Below are positions 27,966 to 37,999 of a DNA stretch of 64,000 bases, piece by piece. Both the position numbers and the translations under genes were made by a program. The notes beneath the pieces are model-generated. The model worked only from the letters and a program-made list of their open reading frames with translations, made no database searches and had not been told where the DNA came from. The DNA is taken from the NCBI RefSeq assembly GCF_001186365.1, contig NZ_LDTZ01000014.1, positions 578,468 to 642,467 of the forward strand, given 5' to 3'. The first letter of the stretch is position 1, and every line of letters begins with the position of its first letter. The DNA comes from Gordonia jacobaea (GTDB lineage Bacteria > Actinomycetota > Actinomycetes > Mycobacteriales > Mycobacteriaceae).

Positions 27966-29837
27966 GTGTCACCTGCCAATCCAACCGCGCTGATCAACGC
28001 CGACCGCATCAGTAAGAGCTACGGGATCAAACCGCTGCTCGACGAGGTGAGCCTCGGCGTGCACGAGGGTCAGCGCATCGGTGTCGTCGGACTCAACGGC
28101 GGCGGCAAGACCACGCTCCTCGAGATCCTCGGCGGCGTCACCGAACCCGACGCCGGGCGCATCTCTCAGACCGGCGGTATCCACGTCGCGGTCGTCACGC
28201 AGCGCGGTGAACTACCTGCAGGCGCAACAGTTTCCGACGTCGTCGTTGGCGACGATGTAGAAGTCCACGAGTGGGCGGGCGATGCGCGAGTGCGCGGCGT
28301 CCTCGCGGGAATCGGTATCGACGGCCTTCTCGATCGACGCGTCGACGAACTGTCCGGCGGGCAGCGGCGTCGCGTCGCGCTGGCGGCCGCGCTGGTCACC
28401 GACTCCGACGTGCTGATCCTCGACGAGCCGACCAACCACCTCGACGTCGAAGGCGTGCAGTGGCTTGCAGAGCACCTCGTTTCTCGACGCGGCGCGCTCG
28501 TCGTCGTCACTCACGACCGCTGGTTCCTCGACACCGTCGCCACGCGCACCTGGGAGGTGCACGACGGTCAGGTCGATGAGTACGAGGGCGGATACAACGA
28601 CTGGATCTTCGCGCGCGCCGAGCGGGCACGACAGGCCGACGTCGCGGAGGAACGTCGCCAGAACCTTGCGCGCAAAGAGTTGGCATGGCTGCGGCGCGGA
28701 CCGCAGGCGCGTACCTCCAAACCTCGGTATCGGGTCGAGGCGGCCGAGAAGTTGATCGCCGACGTCCCGCCACCGCGAGATTCGGTGGCGCTCTCGGCAT
28801 TTGCGCGACGCAGACTCGGTCGCGTCGTGATCGAACTCGAGGACGCGCACATAGAGACACCTCCGAGCGACGACGGCGCGCCGGGACGCGTCCTGCTCGA
28901 CGACCTCACCTGGCGACTCGCGCCAGGCGAACGTGTCGGTCTCGTCGGGGTCAACGGCTCGGGCAAGACGACATTGCTGCGGGCGCTGGCCGGTGAGGTC
29001 GACGTCGAGCCAGGGCGCCGGGTCGAGGGACTGACCGTCAGCATCGGTTGGCTCAAACAGGAACTCGACGACCTCGACCCCAACCAGCGGGTGCTCGACG
29101 CCGTGGAGTCGGTGGCAACGCGAATCACGCTGGGCGACAAAGAGATCTCGGCCAGCCAGCTCGCCGAGCGGCTCGGTTTCTCGCCGGCACGCCAGCGCAC
29201 CCCAGTCGGGGATCTCTCCGGCGGCGAGCGACGTCGACTCCAGTTGACCCGCATCCTGATGGGCGAACCCAACGTGCTGCTACTCGACGAGCCGACCAAC
29301 GATCTCGACATCGACACCCTGCAGCAACTCGAGGACCTGCTCGACAACTGGGCCGGAACCATGGTCGTGATCAGTCACGACCGCTACCTCATCGAGCGCG
29401 TCGCCGACAGCACGTGGGCTCTGTTCGGCGACGGCAAGCTCACCAATCTTCCCGGTGGGATCGAACAATATCTGCAGCGGCGCAAGGAGATTGCGGCGAG
29501 CAGCTCCGGCGACAACCGTTCTGCGGTGCTGTCGGGCGTGGCGGACAAGGCGACGGTATCGACAGGGGAGAAGTCGGCGGTGACGGCCGGTACCTCGCAG
29601 CCCGCCGCGCCTTCGTTGAGCGCGTCGGAGCACCGCGAGGCACGCAAGGCGATGAACCGACTCGAGCGGCGGATCGCGCAGCTGGACGAGCGGGAGGCGA
29701 AGCTTCACGTCGAATTGGCCGACGCGGCAAGCGATCCCGGCCGTCTCGTGACGCTCGGCGCCGAGTTGCGCGGCGTCGTCGACGAGAAGGAGACGGCCGA
29801 GATGGAGTGGCTCGAAGTCGCCGAGCAGCTCGAATAA
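27966..29837 (+). CDS. ABC-F family ATPase (Uup/EttA-like), cytosolic
   Basis: 623 residues with two ABC domains and no membrane segments. Domain 1 has Walker A GLNGGGKTTL, signature LSGGQRRRVAL and Walker B LILDEPTNHLD; domain 2 has GVNGSGKTTL, LSGGERRRLQL and LLLDEPTNDLD. The inter-domain linker holds the ABC-F arm/P-site tether (LRRGPQARTSKPRYRVE). A C-terminal coiled-coil (NRLERRIAQLDEREAKL) is typical of Uup. ABC-F proteins act on stalled or damaged ribosomes or on branched DNA (Uup). It begins at GTG 27966 and lies downstream of the lipase gene in the ispE direction, a position also used in corynebacteria. Confidence 0.93.
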   Translation: MSPANPTALINADRISKSYGIKPLLDEVSLGVHEGQRIGVVGLNGGGKTTLLEILGGVTEPDAGRISQTGGIHVAVVTQRGELPAGATVSDVVVGDDVEVHEWAGDARVRGVLAGIGIDGLLDRRVDELSGGQRRRVALAAALVTDSDVLILDEPTNHLDVEGVQWLAEHLVSRRGALVVVTHDRWFLDTVATRTWEVHDGQVDEYEGGYNDWIFARAERARQADVAEERRQNLARKELAWLRRGPQARTSKPRYRVEAAEKLIADVPPPRDSVALSAFARRRLGRVVIELEDAHIETPPSDDGAPGRVLLDDLTWRLAPGERVGLVGVNGSGKTTLLRALAGEVDVEPGRRVEGLTVSIGWLKQELDDLDPNQRVLDAVESVATRITLGDKEISASQLAERLGFSPARQRTPVGDLSGGERRRLQLTRILMGEPNVLLLDEPTNDLDIDTLQQLEDLLDNWAGTMVVISHDRYLIERVADSTWALFGDGKLTNLPGGIEQYLQRRKEIAASSSGDNRSAVLSGVADKATVSTGEKSAVTAGTSQPAAPSLSASEHREARKAMNRLERRIAQLDEREAKLHVELADAASDPGRLVTLGAELRGVVDEKETAEMEWLEVAEQLE

Positions 29838-29865
29838 GGTTGCGAGAGTAGTTGTTTGCGCGTAG

Positions 29866-30810
29866 TCAGCGGCGTATCGCGCCGTTGACAAGTGTCGCGA
29901 CACCGATCGACCCCGCCTTGTTCAGGTGATAGGGATACGCGATGCGATTACTCAGGCTCGACTCGTACCACGACGTGAGACCGCACGGATCATGGCCTGC
30001 CGACGCACGATTGACGTCGACGAACTGTCCGTCGATCTTCGCGGTGGCTCGTGCGAGAGCACGGTTGGCCCGATCGAAAACCCCGTGAAGCCACCGCACG
30101 TCTGGATCGCTGATCGGTACCAGCGGCCAGCATCCGTGCGAACCCATGAAACCGCCGATACCCACGACGATGATCTGAGCGTGGGGGGCTTTTCTGCGGA
30201 TGGCGGCGAGCGCCGGTGTGACGGCGTTCTCCATGACGGCGATGCGGTTGATGGCGAGCTGCGCCAGCCCGCGGTTGGAGCGGCAGTGTCTGTCGCCGAA
30301 CGGCGAAGTGCCGCAGGGTCCGACGATGCGTCCCCACGCCATGTCGTTTCCGCCGATGCTCACGGTGACGACCTGCGCATCCGACGGGACCGACCACACC
30401 TGGGGCGGCTTGTACCCACCGCTGGTCTGCTGGCCGACGCGGTAGAGATGCTCGGCCAACGCGCCCGAGCAGGAGATGTCGATGAAGCGTCGCGGCAACG
30501 TCAGCGCCGCGACCACGGTCGGGTAGTTCAGCGCCGAGCGTTTGCATCCTCCGAAGTAGCCGGGCGTCGGAGTGAAGAAGCTGCCCGAGGCGCGTGAATC
30601 GCCCAGCGCCACGTACGGCCCGCCCGAGTAGCGCACCGGTGTGCTGCCGGGATCCGCGCCGGCCCGCGAGGACGTGAATCCGCCGCCGGCCAGCAGGGTC
30701 GCAGTGCACAGCACCACGAGCGCGATCGCGACGATCGGCCGTCGTAGGAACCGCTTCAGATCAAGCCCATCAGGTTGCACAGAATGAACTTTAGGTTGTC
30801 TCGCACACAT
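29866..30810 (-). CDS. Secreted SGNH/GDSL hydrolase
   Basis: About 314 residues from ATG 30810; GTG 30780 is an alternative. A hydrophobic segment (RRPIVAIALVVLCTATLLAG) serves as signal peptide or anchor. SGNH blocks are present: GDSRASGSFF (block I with the nucleophile Ser), a Gly in block II, SIGGNDMAWG (block III) and YPYHLNKAG with the catalytic His (block V). Six cysteines suggest disulfides outside the cell. The family contains esterases and lipases such as the Streptomyces scabies esterase. The frame continues open upstream into the cstA start, which I reject as coding. Confidence 0.87.
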   Translation of the reverse strand: MCARQPKVHSVQPDGLDLKRFLRRPIVAIALVVLCTATLLAGGGFTSSRAGADPGSTPVRYSGGPYVALGDSRASGSFFTPTPGYFGGCKRSALNYPTVVAALTLPRRFIDISCSGALAEHLYRVGQQTSGGYKPPQVWSVPSDAQVVTVSIGGNDMAWGRIVGPCGTSPFGDRHCRSNRGLAQLAINRIAVMENAVTPALAAIRRKAPHAQIIVVGIGGFMGSHGCWPLVPISDPDVRWLHGVFDRANRALARATAKIDGQFVDVNRASAGHDPCGLTSWYESSLSNRIAYPYHLNKAGSIGVATLVNGAIRR

Positions 30811-30892
30811 TTTTGGTATGCGGTGTGAATCACATATCCGTGAGTAGAGTGATCCGCGGCATGTGCGAGCTTCCAAGGAAGGGCAGTGAGCG

Positions 30893-33181
<2,289 letters not shown>

Positions 33182-33192
33182 AAGGCGATGAC

Positions 33193-33387
33193 ATGAAGAC
33201 CGGCCTCACCCACGCCCTGACCTCGGTGCGCTGGTACGTGCAGAGCGTCATGGGCGATCGAGACTACGACCGCTACCTCGCACACCACGCATCGGAGCAC
33301 GGCGCGTCGGCTCCATTGACCGAGCGCGAGTACTGGCGACAACGCTTCGCCGACCAGGACCGCAACCCGCAGGGGCGGTGCTGCTAG
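33193..33387 (+). CDS. YbdD/YjiX (DUF466)-family small protein
   Basis: 64 residues. It matches the YbdD family: VRWYVQSVMGDRDYDRYLAHHASEH in parts and a final NPQGRCC with paired cysteines. The family always accompanies CstA or BtsT transporters and is thought to support transporter activity or assembly. It starts 11 nt after cstA, so it is co-transcribed. A copy of the long palindromic element begins 17 nt after its stop. Confidence 0.92.
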   Translation: MKTGLTHALTSVRWYVQSVMGDRDYDRYLAHHASEHGASAPLTEREYWRQRFADQDRNPQGRCC

Positions 33388-33403
33388 GCGGAGATGGGGA
33401 GCC

Positions 33404-33481
33404 GGCCCCAAATGTGTGTCCAATTGAAGGATGTGGGTGCTGCAGCAGCCACATCTTTCGATACGACACACATTTAGGGCC
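33404..33481. repeat. Dispersed palindromic element, copy B
   Basis: A 78-bp imperfect palindrome. The outer arms GGCCCCAAATGTGTGTC and GACACACATTTAGGGCC differ at one position; the centre is GTGGGTGCTGCAGCAGCCAC. It lies between the end of ybdD (+) and the end of the hydrolase gene (-), 17 nt and 12 nt from the stops. The non-symmetric bases (AGGA on the left arm, ATCTTT on the right) show the same orientation as copies A, C and D. Confidence 0.85.
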
Positions 33482-33492
33482 GGGGGGCTCGA

Positions 33493-34257
33493 TCAGTGGA
33501 GCGGGGCCCGGTCAGCGGAGTCGACCGTGTCCGCGAAGTCGTCGATGAGCCCGGCGGTGAATTCCGGCTGGATCAGTGGGAACAGGTGCATGGCCCGCGG
33601 TACGACGACGAGGTGTCCGTCGGCCGCGGTCTCGACGAACCTCTTCTCGTGCAGCCGGAACTGGTCCCACGCGCCGTTCGCGAACAGCGTCGGTCCGGGA
33701 TAGGCCGCGAGGGCGGCGAGGGCGTCGAAGTGGAGCACCGCGTCGACGACGTCGCGGATCGAATGCAGCGCGAGGCCGCCTGCCTCCATGTCGTCGGACA
33801 CCTCTCGGCCGACGGCGATGCGCGTCAGAACCCTGCTGACCTGGGCGGCTTCGGACGGAAGGACGCTGGTCGCCGCGCCGAAGAGGCGAAACGGCGCGGC
33901 GAGCAGGCCACTCGGCTGCGCGGTTGCACACAGCACACCGAGGCCTGCGACGCGGTCGGGATGTCTCGCAGCCGTCGCCATTGCGACGTAGCCGCCCATC
34001 GACATACCGACGACCAGCGCTGAGCCGCCGACCGAGTCGATCGCGTCGCTCACCGCGACGACGGCTCCGTCCAACGTGAACGTCTCATCGGCGCGTGAAC
34101 CGTGGCCGGGCATGTCGGGGCACACCACCTCACGGTCGGCGAGCGAGCCGGCCACGCGTCGAAAGGTCTGTCCGCTCACGCGCAATCCGTGCACCAGAAC
34201 GATCGGTGTGCGTGCTGTGGTGGGGGGAAAGTCGGTGGCAGCGCTGTCGGTGCTCAT
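33493..34257 (-). CDS. Alpha/beta-fold hydrolase
   Basis: 254 residues, canonical small alpha/beta hydrolase. HGLRVSGQTFRRV near residue 25 provides the oxyanion, GMSMGGYVAM holds the nucleophile Ser, and a late PRAMHLFPL the catalytic His; NGAWDQFRLHE probably carries the Asp. There is no signal peptide. The sequence resembles MenH/haloperoxidase-like esterases of unknown substrate in actinobacteria. It follows the second ABC-F gene on the same strand with a strong hairpin between them, so it probably has its own promoter in the loop or upstream. Confidence 0.82.
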   Translation of the reverse strand: MSTDSAATDFPPTTARTPIVLVHGLRVSGQTFRRVAGSLADREVVCPDMPGHGSRADETFTLDGAVVAVSDAIDSVGGSALVVGMSMGGYVAMATAARHPDRVAGLGVLCATAQPSGLLAAPFRLFGAATSVLPSEAAQVSRVLTRIAVGREVSDDMEAGGLALHSIRDVVDAVLHFDALAALAAYPGPTLFANGAWDQFRLHEKRFVETAADGHLVVVPRAMHLFPLIQPEFTAGLIDDFADTVDSADRAPLH

Positions 34258-34278
34258 CGAAAGTCAGTATCCACAAAG

Positions 34279-34330
34279 AGTTGCGTGGGATCCACAGGTA
34301 CAAAAATGCCCCCGTGGATCCCACGCAACT
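34279..34330. terminator. Perfect 17-bp hairpin at the 3' end of the ABC-F gene
   Basis: The arms AGTTGCGTGGGATCCAC and GTGGATCCCACGCAACT are exactly complementary around an 18-nt loop. The stem begins one nucleotide after the ABC-F stop codon on the minus strand. The loop carries GGGGGCATTTTTGT on that strand. It is a strong candidate terminator separating the ABC-F gene from the hydrolase gene. A stem of this length with no mismatch is unusual for an ordinary actinobacterial terminator. Confidence 0.75.
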
Positions 34331-34331
34331 T

Positions 34332-35873
34332 TCACCCGAGCGTGACCTCGCGGTCGATTCCGACCTCGTCGCGGAAACCCGCGTCATGCGAGACGAGCAG
34401 CAGCGCGCCCGACCAGTCCCGTAGCGCCGTGACCAACTCCTCGACGGTGTCGATGTCCAGGTTGTTGGTCGGCTCGTCCATGATGAGGAGCTTGGGATCG
34501 GGGTCGACGAGTAGCGCATCCGCCAACGCGACGCGAAGCCGTTCGCCGCCGGAGAGTTCGTCGAGGCGCCGATCGCCACGTGAGCCGCGGAACAGGAATC
34601 GCGCGAGATGAGCTCGCACATCCTGACCGTCGACTTCTGGGTGCCGCTTGCCGACGAATTCGACGACGGTCTGCGCCGGATCGTCGAACGAGATCTGTTG
34701 CGGCACATATGCGTAAGGAACGACGATGCGCTCGTTGTCGATGAGGTCGGCGATCAGGGTGGTCTTGCCGGAGCCGTTGCGTCCGGTGAGTGCAACGCGT
34801 TCTGGGCCGTCCATTCGTAGCCGATCGTCGACGATCACCTGAGCCGAACTGCCAAGTGCCACATCCGGCATGGTGATCCGCGCGCCCCGATCGGAGCGCA
34901 CGTCGTCGCGGACGGACTCGAGCCGTCCGGCGGCGGCGGTCACGTCGTCGCGGTGCTCGTTGCGGAAGCGTCCGGCCGACTTCTCGGCGGCGTCGCGTCG
35001 GAGATGCGCGATGATCTTGGGGACACGCTTCTCCCGTTCGGCCTTGGCCGCGGTCCGTGCTCGTCGGTCGAGGGCGATCTGCGCGTTCACCATCTCCCGA
35101 CGCTGCTTGCGAAGATCGTTGGCGGCGTTGGCAACTGCGGCCTGCGCCGTCGCCTGTTCAGACTCGACCACCTCGCGATAGAACGAATAGGGGCCACCGA
35201 ACACGCGCACGTCGCCGTGATACAGCTCGAGTGTGGCGTCGACGCGTTCGAGGAGCTCGAGATCGTGGGAGACGACGAGTACGGTTCCCGCGAATCTGTC
35301 GATCAGCTCGAAAACCCTGGCCCGGGAATCGGTGTCGAGATTGTTGGTGGGCTCGTCGAGCAGCAGTACCGCCGGCGAGTGCACGATCTGCGACACGATC
35401 GCGAGCAGCGTCGCCTCGCCACCGGACAGTGTTCCGACCGACCTGTCGAGGTCGGTGGGCAGCCCCAGCGCCGCCAGTTCGGAGGTCGCGCGCGCCTCGA
35501 TGTCCCAGTCGTCACCGACGGCATCGAAGTGTGCGCCGTCGACAGAGCCTGCTTCGATTGCGCTGATCGCGGCCCTGATCGGCTCGATCCCCAACGCCGA
35601 CGCGATGGTCAGCGAGGTGTCGGAGAAGGCGTGTTGGGGAACGAGCGAGACCTCGCCGGTGGTGGCGATACTTCCCGATGTCGGTACGAGCTGGCCCGCG
35701 ATCAGCCGCAGTAGCGTCGTCTTTCCTGCGCCGTTGGCGCCGACCAGCGAATACACAGCGCGTGGAACCGAGAACGAGAGCTCGTCGAATACCGGTGTCC
35801 CGTCCGGCCAGCTATACGAGACGTCCGAGAGCGTGATCGACGGTGCGAGATCGACGGATGACGGTGTGGACAT
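34332..35873 (-). CDS. ABC-F family ATPase, possible ribosome-protection (antibiotic resistance) type
   Basis: About 513 residues from ATG 35873, which has a GGAG site 6 nt upstream; a TTG two codons earlier is less likely. Two ABC domains: Walker A GANGAGKTTLL, signature LSGGEATLLAI, Walker B LLLDEPTNNLD; then GRNGSGKTTLI, LSGGERLRVAL and LIMDEPTNNLD. The linker is long and highly charged (RRARTAAKAEREKRVPK), forming the arm that reaches into the ribosomal tRNA site in resistance ABC-Fs. There are no membrane segments. The short size and long linker resemble Lsa/Msr/OptrA-like and actinobacterial self-resistance proteins more than EttA/Uup. A structured leader with mini-ORFs lies upstream. 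Which antibiotic, if any, is not predictable. Confidence 0.85.
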   Translation of the reverse strand: MSTPSSVDLAPSITLSDVSYSWPDGTPVFDELSFSVPRAVYSLVGANGAGKTTLLRLIAGQLVPTSGSIATTGEVSLVPQHAFSDTSLTIASALGIEPIRAAISAIEAGSVDGAHFDAVGDDWDIEARATSELAALGLPTDLDRSVGTLSGGEATLLAIVSQIVHSPAVLLLDEPTNNLDTDSRARVFELIDRFAGTVLVVSHDLELLERVDATLELYHGDVRVFGGPYSFYREVVESEQATAQAAVANAANDLRKQRREMVNAQIALDRRARTAAKAEREKRVPKIIAHLRRDAAEKSAGRFRNEHRDDVTAAAGRLESVRDDVRSDRGARITMPDVALGSSAQVIVDDRLRMDGPERVALTGRNGSGKTTLIADLIDNERIVVPYAYVPQQISFDDPAQTVVEFVGKRHPEVDGQDVRAHLARFLFRGSRGDRRLDELSGGERLRVALADALLVDPDPKLLIMDEPTNNLDIDTVEELVTALRDWSGALLLVSHDAGFRDEVGIDREVTLG

Positions 35874-35998
35874 GAACAACTCCGAGAGATTGGTGGGTGC
35901 GTACGGCGTCGGATCGACGCGGTCGCGCTGAATGCCAATCTCAGATGTTCATGTCTGTCAGATCACCCCTGTGCTCATCGAAGAATGGTGCCGCACAT
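35874..35998 (-). promoter_or_regulatory. Structured mRNA leader with three mini-ORFs upstream of the ABC-F gene (possible attenuator)
   Basis: On the minus strand an ATG at 35998 encodes MCGTILR and stops at 35975, overlapping (ATGA) a second ORF, MSTGVI, at 35978-35958. A third, MNI, runs 35952-35941. Immediately after, a stem GATTGG (35940-35935) / CCAATC (35893-35888) encloses a perfect inner hairpin GCGTCG-ATC-CGACGC (35920-35906). The outer stem ends 4 nt before the ABC-F Shine-Dalgarno. Short leader peptides plus competing stems are the known control mode of many ABC-F resistance genes. That this leader works so is inference. Confidence 0.45.
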
Positions 35999-36104
35999 CG
36001 TGCGAACCCAATCAACCATAACTCCGACGACCGACCCCCTGTCAACAGAGTTGTGTTCGCCAGCCGATGGAGTCGGTGTTCGACGACGCGCTACCGTGAA
36101 ACGC

Positions 36105-37106
36105 ATGTCCTTCATCCGAACTCAGGTCGGCAACGGCGTCGGTGAGATCATCCTCGACCGTCCCAAGGCACTCAATGCGCTCGATCAGACGATGATCGAC
36201 GACATGCACGACGTCCTCGGGCGTTGGGGCGACGACGATTCGATCGAGACGGTGTTGGTGACCTCCGCGAGCGATCGCGCTTTCTGCGCGGGCGGCGACA
36301 TCCGGGCGATCCGCGAGCATGCCGTCGCTGGTGAGTACGACGAGATCCGAAACTACTTCGCCGCAGAGTATCGACTCGATCAGATGATCGCGCACTATCC
36401 CAAAGCGTACGTCGCGCTGATCGACGGAGTGGCGATGGGTGGCGGACTCGGGATCAGCGTGCACGGCGAGGTTCGCGTCGTCACCGAGAACTCGCTGATG
36501 GCCATGCCCGAGACCGCGATCGGATTCTTTCCCGACATCGGCGCAACCTACTTTCTGCCTCGCCTGCCGCGTGGTGTCGGAATGTGGTTGGGGCTCACCG
36601 GTTCGCGCGTGCGTGGTGCCGAGGCCGTACACCTGGGGCTTGCCACTCACTTCGTGCCAGCGGCCGAGCTGGAAGCCGTCGCAGACGCGCTGCGCGCCGG
36701 CGAGTCGCTCGTCGACATCCTCGGTGGCAGAAGCGAATTGCCCGTCTCCGATATCCCGATCGCCACGATTGGCGAGTACTTCGGCGACGACAACGTCGCC
36801 GCGATCCTCGGTGGGTTACGCGGCGCAGCAGGCGATGACTGGGCCGCGGAGATGGTCGAACTCCTCGAAGGTGCGTCGCCGACGAGCCTGTGGGTGACCG
36901 CAGCGCTTCTCGACGTGGGCCGCGATTCGACGCTCGACGAGTGCTTCGACCGCGAATTGCACGCGGCGACAACGATCACGAAGACCAACGACTTCTCCGA
37001 GGGCGTGCGAGCGATGCTCGTCGACAAGGATCGCAGCCCGTCCTTCGAGCCGTCGACCGTCGACGCTGTCGATCAGTCTGTGGTCGCCTCGATTGTCGAG
37101 GACTGA
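36105..37106 (+). CDS. Enoyl-CoA hydratase/isomerase family; probable 3-hydroxyisobutyryl-CoA hydrolase
   Basis: 333 residues from ATG 36105 (MSFIRTQVGNGVGEIILDRP). Crotonase-fold oxyanion segments are AFCAGGDIRAIREH and IDGVAMGGGLGISVHG; the PETAIGFFPDIGATYFLPRLP stretch is diagnostic of 3-hydroxyisobutyryl-CoA hydrolases, as is the ~330-residue length and the C-terminal NDFSEGVRAMLVDKD motif. The reaction belongs to valine catabolism. No other valine genes are adjacent, and the gene is divergent from the ABC-F leader and convergent with a lipoprotein gene, so it appears monocistronic. Confidence 0.9.
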   Translation: MSFIRTQVGNGVGEIILDRPKALNALDQTMIDDMHDVLGRWGDDDSIETVLVTSASDRAFCAGGDIRAIREHAVAGEYDEIRNYFAAEYRLDQMIAHYPKAYVALIDGVAMGGGLGISVHGEVRVVTENSLMAMPETAIGFFPDIGATYFLPRLPRGVGMWLGLTGSRVRGAEAVHLGLATHFVPAAELEAVADALRAGESLVDILGGRSELPVSDIPIATIGEYFGDDNVAAILGGLRGAAGDDWAAEMVELLEGASPTSLWVTAALLDVGRDSTLDECFDRELHAATTITKTNDFSEGVRAMLVDKDRSPSFEPSTVDAVDQSVVASIVED

Positions 37107-37111
37107 GCCGA

Positions 37112-37984
37112 TCACGGCTGCAGGTCGAACCATCCGGTGAGGCTTGTCGGGCGCTCGGGCTGCGCGCCCGGTGTCGGTGCGGCAGCAGTCGTCGGTGCGC
37201 CCGGCGTCGGTGCGGCAGCAGGCGCCGCGCTGTCGTCGTCGACGGGCACATCGTCGTTCGGATCGAGCGGATTCTGTTCGGACACAATCGTTTCGGGGCA
37301 GTCGAATGATCCTGCGGCCCGCTTCGATGACATCGCGGTCAGCGTCAGCCTGCACGCCGTCGACGACCTGTAGGTCCCCTTCTCCGACAGTCCGACGGTG
37401 GCGTTGATCGGTGTGGTCAGGGGGCCAACCGGCGGGCGTGGACCATCGGTTGGCGGTAGGTGTTCGCCGGTCAGCGCGCCCACCGGGAATTCGATCTGTG
37501 CGCCCTCGGTGCCGTCGCCCTTGAACACGAACAGCAGGGAGTCGGGCGGGACATCGGGCGTCGGCTCACCCCAGCGGCCGAACTCGTAACATGTTGGGGC
37601 AGGCGACATTTGCTGCGCAGTCGGGCTGGCGGGTGCGACCACCTGCCCGTCCGCCCCTACCTGTCCATCCACGCCCACCTGCCCGCCAACGGCGGGCTGG
37701 CCCGTCGATGCCGTGAGTTGTCGCGGCGAGATCAGGACGTGTCCCCGGGTGAATCTCAGGTCGGAGCCCTGCCGGTCGATGGGTCCAGACGGGGGCTTCT
37801 CGGCGCAGCGCGCCGGATCCTGTTGCGCGGAGACGGTTGGCGTTGCTGACGACGACTGCGCCGCACGCGTTACCGACGTCGAGTCGGCGCACGCCGAGGT
37901 GATCGATGTGAGCGCGGCAGCGACCGCGAGCAGCGCGCAGATCCGCAGCGTGCTCGAGCGGCGTGCGGTCGATCGTCCGATCAC
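37112..37984 (-). CDS. Secreted or lipid-anchored protein of unknown function, proline/alanine-rich C terminus
   Basis: 290 residues. The N terminus (RRSSTLRICALLAVAAALTSI) is a signal peptide followed by SACADS; a cysteine at about residue 33 could be a lipidated residue, but the preceding TSA lacks the usual Leu at -3. The middle contains short repeats QVGVDGQVGADGQV. The folded part (about 130-235) has four cysteines. The tail is PTPGAPTTAAAPTPGAQ-type low complexity, probably wall-spanning. I do not recognise the family. It is convergent with the CoA-hydrolase gene, 5 nt between stops. Confidence 0.75.
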   Translation of the reverse strand: MIGRSTARRSSTLRICALLAVAAALTSITSACADSTSVTRAAQSSSATPTVSAQQDPARCAEKPPSGPIDRQGSDLRFTRGHVLISPRQLTASTGQPAVGGQVGVDGQVGADGQVVAPASPTAQQMSPAPTCYEFGRWGEPTPDVPPDSLLFVFKGDGTEGAQIEFPVGALTGEHLPPTDGPRPPVGPLTTPINATVGLSEKGTYRSSTACRLTLTAMSSKRAAGSFDCPETIVSEQNPLDPNDDVPVDDDSAAPAAAPTPGAPTTAAAPTPGAQPERPTSLTGWFDLQP

Positions 37985-37999
37985 GTCAGCCCGCCCTGG

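Noticed and set aside
30821..30831. CRP/GlxR site TGTGAATCACA before cstA
   Set aside because: The half-sites TGTGA and TCACA are separated by one base instead of six, so the site does not fit CRP-family spacing.
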